Of a stretch of 64,000 nucleotides of DNA, positions 48,592 to 58,139 are shown one piece after another (position 1 is the first letter of the stretch; each line of letters starts with the position of its first letter). The notes beneath the pieces are model-generated. The model did not search any database and was not told the origin of the DNA. It saw nothing but the letters and a program-made list of their open reading frames with translations. Made by a program: the position numbers and the translations under genes. The stretch is taken from positions 1 through 64,000 of the forward strand of contig NZ_JBJYKD010000008.1 in the NCBI RefSeq assembly GCF_049310025.1. The letters are read 5' to 3'. The DNA is from JBJYKD01 sp049310025 (GTDB taxonomy: Bacteria > Bacillota > Thermosediminibacteria > Thermosediminibacterales > Tepidanaerobacteraceae).

Positions 48592-48623
48592 GGGCGCCTG
48601 GCCCTTGCCGCTTATATGCGCCC
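48592..48623 (+). promoter_or_regulatory. hairpin just upstream of wzz
   Basis: GGGCGC at 48592-48597 pairs with GCGCCC at 48618-48623, with an internal GGCCC. It ends 10 bases before the GGGGAGG binding site of the next gene. It could be the RNA element read by LoaP or a translation control hairpin. Confidence 0.45.
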
Positions 48624-48646
48624 AAAATTCGCCGGGGAGGAACGTC

Positions 48647-49954
48647 ATGGAAGAAGAAATAAGCTTGCGAGAGCTCATCGAAGTGCTGCTTCGAGGGAAA
48701 TGGATTATAGCCGCCGTTACAATAACCGCTATGCTGGTGAGCGGCATATTCAGCTTTTTCATAATACCTCCAACATATGAAGCCAGGACGACGCTCATGG
48801 TCTCGCCTCTGGTGCCGAAGACCCCGCCGCCGGGCCAGGAAAGCGCGTATGACACCCTTTTAAGCTATTTGTCTCAATATCCCCAGATGACGCTGGAGAC
48901 CTACCGGGTGCAGGTGACCAACCCGCACATATTGAATCAGGTAATAAAAGACCTCAACCTTGACCCCGAAAAATACAACCTGAGTTCCCTCAAAGAGGCC
49001 ATAGACGTTGAGGCCGTCAAGGACACCAACCTTATACGCATCACCGTCAAAGACAAAGACCCCGGCATGGCCGCAAAGATAGCCAATACCCTGGCTCCGA
49101 AGTTTGTGGACTTTCTCTCCAACGTCATAAAAGAGCAGATGGGCAAGTCCGCCTCCTTCCTGAAAGCCCAGATGCAGGAGGAGCAGAAAAACCTGGAGGC
49201 CGCCACAGAAGAGCTTAAAAAGTTCATGGCGAGGCCCCAGAGCATAAACGAACTGCAGCAGGACATCGAGGCAAAGCTCAAGCTCATCACCGACTTTAAG
49301 ACCCAGCTTGTGGAGCTTGATGTGGAAGAAAAAGCCACCAGGGCTTCACTGGAGAGCGCGAGAGCACGCCTGGCGAAAGAACCACGGGTCCTCGACCTGC
49401 AGAAGTCCGTCATGGACGACCCCGTCATGGCGGGTCTTGTCTCCGAGAAGGCCGGAGGAAAAGTGTCCGGCGCGGCAGGCCTCACCATGAAGAGCCAGGA
49501 GATAAATGAGAGCTACACGGAAATAAACAATAAAGTGGCGGAACTGGAAGTAATCCTGGCGGACATCATGTCCCGCAAGGCCGCCATCAGTGAAAATATA
49601 AGAAAGACCCAGGCTGAACTGGAAAACCTCCAGGCCCTCCTTGCCGAAAGGCAGACGGAGTATAACCGCCTGCAGCAGCAGTACACCATAGCCCAGGATA
49701 CGTACAACACCTTCCTGGAGAAATACCAGGAGGCCCGCATCACCACATCCAGCAAGATAGGTGACGCCAACATCATGGTGGTGTCTCCGGCCATAGTGCC
49801 CGAAAAACCCGTCGCCCCGAAGAAGGCCCTTAATGTGGCCGTAGCCATGGTCCTGGGCCTCATGGTAGGCGTGTTTGTGGTGTTCTTCATGGACTACTGG
49901 CAGAAGTCCGGGCAGATTGAAAGCGCGGGCGCGGCGAAACCAGCCGGTCTGTAA
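48647..49954 (+). CDS. Wzz-family polysaccharide chain-length / export protein
   Basis: The protein has 435 residues from the ATG at 48647 after GGGGAGG. Two membrane helices: about residues 22-46 (GKWIIAAVTITAMLVSGIF) and 400-422 (KKALNVAVAMVLGLMVGVFV), with EISLRELIEVLL before the first, the Wzz signature. Between them is a long coiled coil (about 170-370). It has no fused or adjacent tyrosine kinase. It sets polymer length together with the Wzy-type polymerase encoded next. Confidence 0.9.
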   Translation: MEEEISLRELIEVLLRGKWIIAAVTITAMLVSGIFSFFIIPPTYEARTTLMVSPLVPKTPPPGQESAYDTLLSYLSQYPQMTLETYRVQVTNPHILNQVIKDLNLDPEKYNLSSLKEAIDVEAVKDTNLIRITVKDKDPGMAAKIANTLAPKFVDFLSNVIKEQMGKSASFLKAQMQEEQKNLEAATEELKKFMARPQSINELQQDIEAKLKLITDFKTQLVELDVEEKATRASLESARARLAKEPRVLDLQKSVMDDPVMAGLVSEKAGGKVSGAAGLTMKSQEINESYTEINNKVAELEVILADIMSRKAAISENIRKTQAELENLQALLAERQTEYNRLQQQYTIAQDTYNTFLEKYQEARITTSSKIGDANIMVVSPAIVPEKPVAPKKALNVAVAMVLGLMVGVFVVFFMDYWQKSGQIESAGAAKPAGL

Positions 49955-49975
49955 AGATTCCGGAGGAGCGGTATA

Positions 49976-52900
49976 ATGGGACGAAAGCAGAAGCTGAAAG
50001 AACAGAAAAAAACGGAGACTGCCGTCACCGCCGGGGAAGCGAGACTGCTAAGAGATAACAGGCAGGCAGGCGACAGGCGGGACTTACGGCGGCAGGGAAC
50101 CATGTATTACATAATATACGCGGGACTTATCATACTCCTGCTTTACCCCCCTTACTTCAGGGGCATGTTTTTCGACAGGGAATTCCTGCCCACCCATATA
50201 TACACCGGCGTGTTATTTCTGGCATGGATATTGTATAAAAGCTTTATACTTAAGGAAAATAAATTATTCAGATCTCCCATCGACTATGCGGCATTGGCCC
50301 TTGCGGGGGCCTATTTCATATCCATCTTTGCGGCAGTCAACATCCGCTTTGCGGTGGGAGAACTGTTGAAATATATAAATTACTTCATGGCCTTTTATCT
50401 TGTATCCGACATCGCCCGCACCAGAGAAGATGCCGGGATAATCCTCTGGGCCATGGTCCTTTCCGCCTTCGGAGTGGCTTTCATCGGCATAGGGGCTGCA
50501 GCTGGCACCTTTACATACAACGGGGCCTTCGTGGGCGGCAGGATAAACTCCACCATCCAGTACCCGAATACATTGGCGGCATACCTCACCGCCGCTTTCA
50601 TGATATCCACATCCCTGTGGGCCACTGCCGGACGGCGCTGGCAGAGGGGAATAGCTTCCTTAATAAACTACACCCTTTTTCTCTGCTTCCTGTTCACCCT
50701 TTCCAGGGCCGCCTGGCTCATGTTCCCGGTGTTCTTTCTGATCCTCATTATCGGAATGCCGGGCGAACACCGCATGAAAGCCCTGGGATATTCGTTGGAA
50801 ACTTTTACAGCCGCAATAGTCGCCTCCCCAGGCTTCGGTTCGGCCGTATCCGCCGCGCAGGAAGGCCGGGCATGGATGTGGTATGCGGCGGGGGCGGCAC
50901 TGGCCCTCATACTGTTTTATGCGGCAGAAAAGATGAGCGAGCGGTTTGTCGTCCACATTAGACCGAAGGCGGTCATTGCAGCTCTTATCGTATTCGCCGC
51001 CCTTGCGGGAGCAGGCGGCTATATAGCCTTTACCACGGAAGCGCCGCTGACCCTTTCCCATGCGAAGGATGAGCCCGAAAGCTGGAAGACCGCATGGTAT
51101 CCGGTGGAGGATGTGAAGCCCGATACGGAGTACACACTGAAAGTAACCATATCTTCCACACCCGGGGAAAAACAAGAACAGTGGGGCGCGGCGGTATTTA
51201 TAAACAGCGAGGATGAGAACAAAAATCAAACCCGGATATTAAATGAATACATAAAAGAAGGATTGAACGGAGAAGAAAAAGAAATCACTTTTACCACCAG
51301 GCCCGATACAAAGAGCCTGTACATCGGGTTCAGCAACTTTTATCCCGGCACCGCCGCTGCATTCAGCAATGCGGAATTGTATGAGGCGGGGAATCCGTCT
51401 TCATCACGGCGCCTGATCCTTGCCTATAAATACATCCCCCAGGCGGTCAGCCGCAGGATATCCAGCATAAGCGCCGGTGATAGAAGCGTCGTTGAAAGAA
51501 TGGCTTTTTACAAAGATGCTTTAAAGATAATCAAAGACCACCCTGTCTTTGGGACCGGCGGCGGCGGGTGGAAGTCTGTGTACTTCGCCTATCAATCTTA
51601 CCGATACTTTACCACGGAAGTCCACAGCTTCTTCCTGCAGCTGTGGGTGGAGACCGGCACGGTGGGCCTTCTTGCCCTCATAGCCCTGTGGCTGGCCGTA
51701 TTTGCGGCTGCATATAGAGTGATGAAATCCGACCTGGACTCCGGAATCAGGGCACTCACATGGGGCGCACTGTCGGGAGCCGTTGCCCTGGGCGGCCACA
51801 GCACTGTGGACTTCAACCTTTCCCTGGGAGCCGTCGCACTATATATCTGGAGCCTTTTTGGGATTATAAATTCAATTTCCTTAAATTCATTTGCGAATTC
51901 ACCTGCGCAGAGCGAAGAAAGCTCATCCGGAAAGAAAAGGCGTTTGAAAGATTCAGCCCCGGTGTTCAACCTGTGGCCGGCCGCCGTTGTTTCCTGCATA
52001 TTTATCATCGGCTCTTTCTTCCTGTATCAGGGCTACACTTACGGCCAGCAGGCGGTAGCCTATATACAGCAGCGGGACATCATGAAAGCCCGGGACGCCT
52101 TTGCAAAAGCGGCAAAGTACGACCCTCTGACCGCTTCTTTCAGGGCGGACCTTGCCCAGCTGGAAGAGATAATGGGAAGGCAGATGAACAACGCGTCATT
52201 TATAGAAAAAGCCGAACAGGACAGGCAGACGGCCGTAAATCTGGACCCGTACAACCCAAAACTTCGGGCACAGCTTGCGGCCTCTTACCTGCAAAAGGGT
52301 AAACTCCCCGAAGGCCTTGCCGCCCTTGAAAAAGTGACGGAACTCAACCCCTATAACATAAACGCATGGGAAGACCTGGCCGACGCTTACGAAAAAGTTG
52401 CGGAAGTATATATAAGGCAGGGCAAAAAAGACGAGGCGTTAGGCATCATAAAAAAGTCTCAGGGCATATTCGATAAGATATCCGCACTGAACTTGAAGTC
52501 CCCTCAAAACGCCCCGGAAAAACTGGAAGTTACAAATAAGCTCATGCTTTATGTGTATAAGGCAAAACTGCTGGCGGAAAACATAGATGATAAAAACTAT
52601 TACAGAAAACTGAGAAATCTGGTTTTCGCCTCCGACTTCAGCATAGATGCGGACCACAATGGGATTCCCGACCTTTGGAGGATTTCAAATTCCGAAAAAG
52701 GGCTGTTAAATATAGATATCACCGGGGGCTTCTCAAAGATGACAAACGACGGTGAAGGGCCTTCGTATTTATTTACTAAGGAAGATATTTCACTCGAGCC
52801 CCAAAACCTGTATACCATTAACCTTATTGCAGGCGGCAGTATCCCTAAGGAAAAAATAATACTCAACGTCTTTTCGCGGGAAGGTAAAAGCCTTCAATAT

Positions 52901-53062
52901 CAATTAAAAGAAATTAATTTATCGCAGGAACCTTCAAAAATAACGGGAACATTCCTTACCACAAAGGACATAACCGCGGGCAAACAATGGATGAGACTGG
53001 ACATACAAGGTTCTCCCGGGAATTATATAAATATTAAAGCCATTGAAATATGGATGGAATAA
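49976..53062 (+). CDS. O-antigen ligase/polymerase (Wzy/WaaL type) with TPR and beta-sandwich modules
   Basis: The protein has 1028 residues. N-terminal and central parts contain about 12 membrane helices of the Wzy_C family; the large outer loop has DHPVFGTGGGGWKSVYFAYQ and EVHSFFLQLWVETGTVGLLA, the ligase signature. A beta-rich, extracytoplasmic insertion at about residues 360-475 (WYPVEDVKPDTEYTLKVTI) resembles a carbohydrate-binding fold. After the last helix come TPR repeats at about 690-850. The C-terminus (about 880-1028) is a second beta-sandwich introduced by DADHNGIPDLW, a calcium-loop type motif. It likely polymerises or ligates the exopolysaccharide. GGAGGAGCGG precedes the ATG. 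Confidence 0.85.
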   Translation: MGRKQKLKEQKKTETAVTAGEARLLRDNRQAGDRRDLRRQGTMYYIIYAGLIILLLYPPYFRGMFFDREFLPTHIYTGVLFLAWILYKSFILKENKLFRSPIDYAALALAGAYFISIFAAVNIRFAVGELLKYINYFMAFYLVSDIARTREDAGIILWAMVLSAFGVAFIGIGAAAGTFTYNGAFVGGRINSTIQYPNTLAAYLTAAFMISTSLWATAGRRWQRGIASLINYTLFLCFLFTLSRAAWLMFPVFFLILIIGMPGEHRMKALGYSLETFTAAIVASPGFGSAVSAAQEGRAWMWYAAGAALALILFYAAEKMSERFVVHIRPKAVIAALIVFAALAGAGGYIAFTTEAPLTLSHAKDEPESWKTAWYPVEDVKPDTEYTLKVTISSTPGEKQEQWGAAVFINSEDENKNQTRILNEYIKEGLNGEEKEITFTTRPDTKSLYIGFSNFYPGTAAAFSNAELYEAGNPSSSRRLILAYKYIPQAVSRRISSISAGDRSVVERMAFYKDALKIIKDHPVFGTGGGGWKSVYFAYQSYRYFTTEVHSFFLQLWVETGTVGLLALIALWLAVFAAAYRVMKSDLDSGIRALTWGALSGAVALGGHSTVDFNLSLGAVALYIWSLFGIINSISLNSFANSPAQSEESSSGKKRRLKDSAPVFNLWPAAVVSCIFIIGSFFLYQGYTYGQQAVAYIQQRDIMKARDAFAKAAKYDPLTASFRADLAQLEEIMGRQMNNASFIEKAEQDRQTAVNLDPYNPKLRAQLAASYLQKGKLPEGLAALEKVTELNPYNINAWEDLADAYEKVAEVYIRQGKKDEALGIIKKSQGIFDKISALNLKSPQNAPEKLEVTNKLMLYVYKAKLLAENIDDKNYYRKLRNLVFASDFSIDADHNGIPDLWRISNSEKGLLNIDITGGFSKMTNDGEGPSYLFTKEDISLEPQNLYTINLIAGGSIPKEKIILNVFSREGKSLQYQLKEINLSQEPSKITGTFLTTKDITAGKQWMRLDIQGSPGNYINIKAIEIWME

Positions 53063-53080
53063 ATGACAGCTATGCCTCCA

Positions 53081-53109
53081 TTTAAAACAAAAGATGAAAA
53101 TGATATAAT
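53081..53109 (+). promoter_or_regulatory. internal promoter before the retropepsin pair
   Basis: TTTAAA at 53081-53086, 17 bases, TATAAT at 53104-53109, followed by AAAGGAGG and the ATG at 53154. This gives the pair its own transcription start inside the polysaccharide operon. Confidence 0.55.
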
Positions 53110-53153
53110 GTAAGTGTTGGAACATAAATAATAAAGCAAAGGAGGCTGATAGC

Positions 53154-53381
53154 ATGTTTGAGACAATACAGGAGATTAATATCAAATATAATGGAGAATG
53201 GGTCTTTATGATAAATTGCAAAACCGATGACAATGCCAATTTAATTGGGGGTGAAGTCGTCATCCATAGTAAGAGCCGGGATGAAGTAATAAGAGGCATG
53301 TTGAAATACAAAGATGAACCCTCCATGACTTCAATAAGATATGCTGGAAAAATTCCGGAAGAGGTTAGTATTTTATTATGA
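53154..53381 (+). CDS. hypothetical small protein paired with a retropepsin
   Basis: The protein has 75 residues, no signal or membrane segment. It begins MFETIQEINIKYNGEWVFMI and contains GGEVVIHSKSRDEVIRGML, a small alpha-beta layout. It overlaps the retropepsin gene by four bases (ATGA at 53378), so the two are coupled. I recognise no family. A substrate, regulator or partner of the protease is possible. Confidence 0.7.
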   Translation: MFETIQEINIKYNGEWVFMINCKTDDNANLIGGEVVIHSKSRDEVIRGMLKYKDEPSMTSIRYAGKIPEEVSILL

Positions 53382-53788
53382 GTGAGATCAATTTTGATAG
53401 CAACGCTAACTTAATAATGGTCAATATATTTTTATGGAATAAAAGATTAAAAAAATTCGAAAATATGCTCATAACCCTTGATACGGGAGCAACCATGAGT
53501 GTAATATCCAAAGATATACTATATAATCTAGGATATGATTTTGATGATAAGAAAAAAGCAAGAGTTATAACAGCAAGTAATGTAGAATATGTCAACATAG
53601 TAAATCTTGATAGGGTTATGATTGGCAATCATATATTAGAAAATGTGCAAGTATATGCACATACTTTCCCTGAATCAAGCTATACTTTGGGCGTTCTGGG
53701 TTTAAATATCTTAAGAAATTTCGATATAGAAATATTGTTTAGCAGAAATAAGCTAGTCTTAAGGAAAATAGAGAATAAAGTTGACTAG
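53378..53788 (+). CDS. retropepsin-like aspartic protease
   Basis: The protein has 136 residues. The catalytic motif is LITLDTGATMSVIS with Asp35; YTLGVLGLNILRNFDIEI near the end is the second hallmark of the pepsin-retroviral family (I-L-G-x-x-x-L). Like retroviral enzymes it should act as a dimer, one Asp from each chain. No membrane helix. It is coupled to the 75-residue gene upstream and is much more AT-rich than the polysaccharide genes on both sides, suggesting a separate origin. Confidence 0.85.
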   Translation: MSEINFDSNANLIMVNIFLWNKRLKKFENMLITLDTGATMSVISKDILYNLGYDFDDKKKARVITASNVEYVNIVNLDRVMIGNHILENVQVYAHTFPESSYTLGVLGLNILRNFDIEILFSRNKLVLRKIENKVD

Positions 53789-53827
53789 ATATGCATTATA
53801 CTAAAAGAATTATCGGGAGCGACTAAA

Positions 53828-54937
53828 GTGAAAATATCTTTTTTAGACTTAAAAGCCCAGTATGAAACCATAAAAAATGAAATAGACTCCGCCGTATCGG
53901 AAGTGATACAGAGCGGCTGCTTCATCATGGGCCCCAACGTAAAACAATTTGAAGAGGAGATGGCCTCCTATCTCGACGTAAAGCACGCCATATCTGTGGC
54001 CAACGGCACCGACGCCCTGGTGCTCACGCTCAAAGCCCTGGGTATCGGTCCCGGCGATGAAGTTATAACAACGCCATACACCTTTTTTGCCTCGGCAGAA
54101 TGCATCTCAAGGGTGGGGGCGAAACCTGTCTTTGCCGACATAGATCCTGACACCTTCAACATCGACCCGGAAGATATAGAAAGGAAAATCACAAAAAACA
54201 CCAGAGCCCTCATCCCCGTGCACATCTTTGGCCGCCCGGCGCCCATGGACGAAATCATGGCTATTGCTCGAAAATATAATCTTTACGTCATAGAAGACGC
54301 CTGCCAGGCTATCGGCGCGGAATATAAAGGCAGAAAATCCGGTTCCATAGGTCATGCAGGGTGTTTTTCCTTTTTCCCTACCAAAAACCTGGGAGGTTAC
54401 GGCGACGGCGGCATGATTGTCACAAACAATGATGAACTGGCGCAAAAGATAAGTCTCCTTAGGGTGCACGGAAGTACAAAAAAATACATACATTCTCTGG
54501 TAGGGTACAACAGCCGGCTGGATGAACTCCAGGCGGCGGTGCTGAGAGTTAAATTAAAATACATAGACCGGTGGAACGATGCCCGGAGAAAAAAGGCAAA
54601 ACTTTACGCCGAACTTTTAAGAGACACCCCCGTTAAAACTCCCGGCGAGGAAAAAGACGGCCGCCACGTATATCACCTTTTCACCATCCGGGCCCCGAAA
54701 AGGGACGAGCTTTCCGCCTATTTAAAAGAAAAAGGCATCCCTACGGGCATCTATTACCCCCTGCCGCTGCACCTGCAGGAAGTCTACAGAGGCCTGGGGT
54801 ATAGAGAAGGGGATTTGCCCGCAGCCGAAACCTTATGCAAAGAAAACATTTCCCTCCCCCTTTACCCGGAGCTTCCCGAAGAGCACATGGAACATATAGC
54901 TTTACAAATCCGCAAATTTTATGAAAGCAGGTACTGA
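53828..54937 (+). CDS. wbpE: DegT/DnrJ/EryC1/StrS sugar aminotransferase (WbpE-like)
   Basis: The protein has 369 residues, start GTG 53828. PLP lysine in GCFSFFPTKNLGGYGDGG, FIMGPNVKQFEEEMASYL and HIFGRPAPMDEIMAIA are family blocks. In the Pseudomonas Wbp route WbpE transfers an amino group to UDP-3-keto-GlcNAcA. The dehydrogenase, oxidoreductase and acetyltransferase for the same route follow directly, so the specific function is well supported by context. Confidence 0.87.
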   Translation: MKISFLDLKAQYETIKNEIDSAVSEVIQSGCFIMGPNVKQFEEEMASYLDVKHAISVANGTDALVLTLKALGIGPGDEVITTPYTFFASAECISRVGAKPVFADIDPDTFNIDPEDIERKITKNTRALIPVHIFGRPAPMDEIMAIARKYNLYVIEDACQAIGAEYKGRKSGSIGHAGCFSFFPTKNLGGYGDGGMIVTNNDELAQKISLLRVHGSTKKYIHSLVGYNSRLDELQAAVLRVKLKYIDRWNDARRKKAKLYAELLRDTPVKTPGEEKDGRHVYHLFTIRAPKRDELSAYLKEKGIPTGIYYPLPLHLQEVYRGLGYREGDLPAAETLCKENISLPLYPELPEEHMEHIALQIRKFYESRY

Positions 54938-54938
54938 C

Positions 54939-56273
54939 ATGGTTGAAAAAACCGCAGAACTGAATCCCACGGCTCGCGAGCTTTTGAATAAAATAAAGGC
55001 CAAAACGGCAAAAATAGGCGTCATCGGGCTGGGATACGTCGGCCTGCCCCTGGCCGTGGAAAAGGCCAAGGCCGGGTACAGAGTGACCGGCTTCGACGTA
55101 CAGGAAAAAAAGGTTTCCATGGTGAACCGGGGCATAAACTACATAGGCGACGTGCTGGACGGAGATTTAAAGGATGTGGTGGAATCCGGCCACCTGAGAG
55201 CCTCTTCAGACTACGGCGAAATAGGCGGGCTCGATGCAGTGGCCGTATGCGTCCCTACCCCCATAGATAAATACAAACAGCCCGACCTGCGCTATGTGGA
55301 AAACTCCACCCGGGAAATAGCAAAAAGGCTCCACAGAGGGATGCTGGTGGTACTGGAAAGCACCACCTATCCCGGCACCACGGAGGAAGTGCTCAAACCC
55401 ATCCTGGAGTCCACTGGCCTTGTGTGCGGCGAAGACTTTTTCCTGGCCTATTCCCCCGAAAGGGTGGACCCCGGCAACAAAGTGTATAAGACTAAAAACA
55501 CCCCCAAGGTGGTGGGCGGAGTTACCGCCGCCTGCACCAAAGTGGCTGCAGAGCTTTACCGAAACGTGCTTCAGGGCGAAGTGTTCGAGGTATCCAGCCC
55601 CAAAGTGGCGGAAATGGAAAAAATATATGAAAACGTCTTCCGCCATGTGAACATAGCCCTGGCCAACGAGACGGCCATCCTGTGCCGCAGGATGGGCATT
55701 GACGTATGGGAAGTCATCGAAGCCGCCAGCACCAAACCCTACGGCTTCATGCCCTTCTATCCCGGCCCCGGCATCGGCGGCCACTGCATCCCCGTAGACC
55801 CCTACTACCTGGTGTGGAAGGCCCGGGAATACGATTACCACACGAGATTCATTGAACTTGCCGGGGAGATAAACGACTACATGCCATCATACACCGTGGA
55901 AAGGGCCGTGGAAATACTGAACTCCTCCGGCAGGCCCCTGAAAGGCGCGAAAATCCTCATCCTGGGCGTGACCTACAAAAAAGACATAGACGACATGAGG
56001 GAGACCCCTGTCCTCAAGATAATCGGACTCCTGGAAAAAAATGGCGCACGGGTTTCCTACAGCGACCCCTATGTGCCCGAATTTGCACACAATGGGAAAA
56101 ATTATAAATCCAAAAGAATAACCCCCGAAACCCTCCAGAGCTTTGATTTAGTTATAATAACCACCGACCACGGAAAATTCGATTACAACCTTATATATAA
56201 ATACTCCCCTTTAATCCTCGACACACGCAACGCCCTGAAAAATATACGGGACCCAAAAATATTCAGGCTGTAG
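54939..56273 (+). CDS. wbpA: UDP-GlcNAc (or related) 6-dehydrogenase, WbpA-like
   Basis: The protein has 444 residues from the ATG at 54939; ATG 54921 lies inside the previous gene. NAD-binding GVIGLGYVGLPLAVEKAKAG, catalytic Cys in PGIGGHCIPVDPYYLVWKA, and VLESTTYPGTTEE mark the UDP-glucose/GlcNAc/ManNAc dehydrogenase family; the wording is that of WbpA/WbpO. It oxidises C6 of UDP-GlcNAc to the uronic acid, the first step of the UDP-diNAcGlcA route. Confidence 0.88.
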   Translation: MVEKTAELNPTARELLNKIKAKTAKIGVIGLGYVGLPLAVEKAKAGYRVTGFDVQEKKVSMVNRGINYIGDVLDGDLKDVVESGHLRASSDYGEIGGLDAVAVCVPTPIDKYKQPDLRYVENSTREIAKRLHRGMLVVLESTTYPGTTEEVLKPILESTGLVCGEDFFLAYSPERVDPGNKVYKTKNTPKVVGGVTAACTKVAAELYRNVLQGEVFEVSSPKVAEMEKIYENVFRHVNIALANETAILCRRMGIDVWEVIEAASTKPYGFMPFYPGPGIGGHCIPVDPYYLVWKAREYDYHTRFIELAGEINDYMPSYTVERAVEILNSSGRPLKGAKILILGVTYKKDIDDMRETPVLKIIGLLEKNGARVSYSDPYVPEFAHNGKNYKSKRITPETLQSFDLVIITTDHGKFDYNLIYKYSPLILDTRNALKNIRDPKIFRL

Positions 56274-56282
56274 GTGAACAAC

Positions 56283-57350
56283 ATGGAAAAACTCAAAATA
56301 GGCATCATAGGATGCGGCAGCATCATACCCAAACACCTCAGGGCCGTCGTCGAAAACTCCGATAAAATGGAACTTCTGGCGGTGTGCGACACCGTCCCCG
56401 GGAAGATGGACGCGGCGGTGGATGAATACATAAAATTAAGCGGCGCCAGTGGGTATCATATCCGGAAATACACGGACTATACAAAACTGCTGGAAGATCC
56501 GGATATCCAGGTGGTGACCGTTGCCACCGTAAGCGGCATAAGGCCGAAGATAGCCCTTGACGCCCTGGATGCCGGAAAGCACGTGATCCTGGAAAAGCCC
56601 ATGGCCCTTTCCGTAAAAGAGGCCGATGAGATAATAAAAAAATCCGAAGAAAAAAATCTGAAAGTGGCGGTATGCCACCAGCTGAGATTCATGCCCCATA
56701 TAATGAAGCTCAGAGAAGCCGTGGCCTCCGGCGCCTTCAGGAAGCTGGTCCACGCCTCGGCCGCCATGCGGTGGAATCGCAATGATGCATACTACTCCTC
56801 ATCCCCCTGGAGGGGGACGTGGGAGTACGACGGCGGGGCCTTCATGAACCAGGCCATCCACGTGATAGACCTCATGCTGTGGCTCATGGGACCGGCCGCA
56901 AGAGTTTACGCCGAAACCGGAACCTTCCTGAAAAAAATAGAAGCGGAAGATGCGGGAGCTGCGGTATTGAGATTTAAAAACGGCGCTGTCGGTACCATCG
57001 AAGCCAGCGTCTGCGTATACCCCGAAAACCTGGAAGAAACCCTCGGCATATTTGGAGAAAAGGGGACGGTTTTGATTGGCGGAAAGGCTCTCAACAAAGT
57101 GGAGGTCTGGAACATCGAGGGAGAGGCGCCCTTTGAAGTGCCCGAGATACCGCCAAACCTTCACACCCTGCTGTACAGGGACATGGCGGATGCCGTCACA
57201 AACGACCGACAGCCCCTGATAAACGCCCGGGAAGGCAAAAATGCGGTGGAACTCATCCTTTCGATATACAAATCTTCCCTCACAAAAAAGCCTGTCGATT
57301 TGCCTCCCGGCGATTTTTCGACGAAAGATATGATAGGGGGAACAAAGTAA
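56283..57350 (+). CDS. wbpB: Gfo/Idh/MocA oxidoreductase, WbpB-like
   Basis: The protein has 355 residues from the ATG at 56283 after AGGTGA; GTG 56274 is possible. Rossmann motif GIIGCGSIIPKHLRAVVE, then ILEKPMALSVKEADEI and AVCHQLRFMPH. The EKP Lys and the His of GGAFMNQAIHVIDLM fit the catalytic pair. WbpB oxidises C3 of UDP-GlcNAcA before transamination by WbpE. It sits between the C6 dehydrogenase and the acetyltransferase, as expected. Confidence 0.85.
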   Translation: MEKLKIGIIGCGSIIPKHLRAVVENSDKMELLAVCDTVPGKMDAAVDEYIKLSGASGYHIRKYTDYTKLLEDPDIQVVTVATVSGIRPKIALDALDAGKHVILEKPMALSVKEADEIIKKSEEKNLKVAVCHQLRFMPHIMKLREAVASGAFRKLVHASAAMRWNRNDAYYSSSPWRGTWEYDGGAFMNQAIHVIDLMLWLMGPAARVYAETGTFLKKIEAEDAGAAVLRFKNGAVGTIEASVCVYPENLEETLGIFGEKGTVLIGGKALNKVEVWNIEGEAPFEVPEIPPNLHTLLYRDMADAVTNDRQPLINAREGKNAVELILSIYKSSLTKKPVDLPPGDFSTKDMIGGTK

Positions 57351-57354
57351 GCGT

Positions 57355-58062
57355 ATGAACTATATATCCGAAAAAGCAAAAATAGGCCCCGGTGTGAAAA
57401 TAGGAAGATTTACGGTCATAGAAGACGATGCCGTCATCGGCAAAGGGACTGTGATAGGCAACAATGTCACCATATATAAAGGCAGCCTCATAGGTGAAAA
57501 CGTCCGCATAGACGACAATGCCGTCATTGGGAAGCAGCCCATGCGGGCAGCCAACAGCATTTTTAAGGATAAAAGCGAAAAGCCCCCTTGCAGGATAGGC
57601 AATGAATGCATCATAGGCACATCGGCCGTGATTTACGCCGGATGCACTATAGGCGAAAAATGCCTCATCGCCGACCTTGCCACGGTGAGGGAAGATGTGA
57701 CCGTGGGCGACATGACCATAATAGGCCGGGGAGCCGCCGTAGAAAACCACTGCAAGATAGGTTCCCGCTGCAAGATAGAAACCGATGCTTACATCACGGC
57801 CTATTCCGAACTGGAAGACGATGTCTTCATCGCCCCCTGTGTGGCCACATCCAACGACAACTCCGCCGGAAAAGACCCCGACCGGTTCAAAAAAATGAAA
57901 GGCATCACCGCCAAAAAAGGCGCAAGAATTGGAGTCAACGCCACCATATTGCCCGGGAAAACCATCCAAGAGGATGGCTTCGTGGGAGCGGGAAGCGTGG
58001 TAACAAAAGATGTAGAAAAAGGGCAGGTAGTGGTGGGGAATCCGGGGAGATTCATTAAATAA
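57355..58062 (+). CDS. wbpD: hexapeptide-repeat N-acetyltransferase, WbpD-like
   Basis: The protein has 235 residues built of left-handed beta-helix hexapeptides from start to end (GPGVKIGRFTVIEDDAVIGK, GCTIGEKCLIADLATV, KGARIGVNATILPGKTIQED). It would acetylate the 3-amino group to finish UDP-2,3-diacetamido-2,3-dideoxy-glucuronate. An insertion with KQPMRAANSIFKDKSEKPPC distinguishes it from simple maltose-type acetyltransferases. It is the last gene of normal base composition before the AT-rich block. Confidence 0.83.
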   Translation: MNYISEKAKIGPGVKIGRFTVIEDDAVIGKGTVIGNNVTIYKGSLIGENVRIDDNAVIGKQPMRAANSIFKDKSEKPPCRIGNECIIGTSAVIYAGCTIGEKCLIADLATVREDVTVGDMTIIGRGAAVENHCKIGSRCKIETDAYITAYSELEDDVFIAPCVATSNDNSAGKDPDRFKKMKGITAKKGARIGVNATILPGKTIQEDGFVGAGSVVTKDVEKGQVVVGNPGRFIK

Positions 58063-58139
58063 ATTAATGAGATTTATTAAGAAGTTTTATATTATCTTTT
58101 ATTTTTGTGAGTTATTTTTATTATGAAAGCGGTGATACT

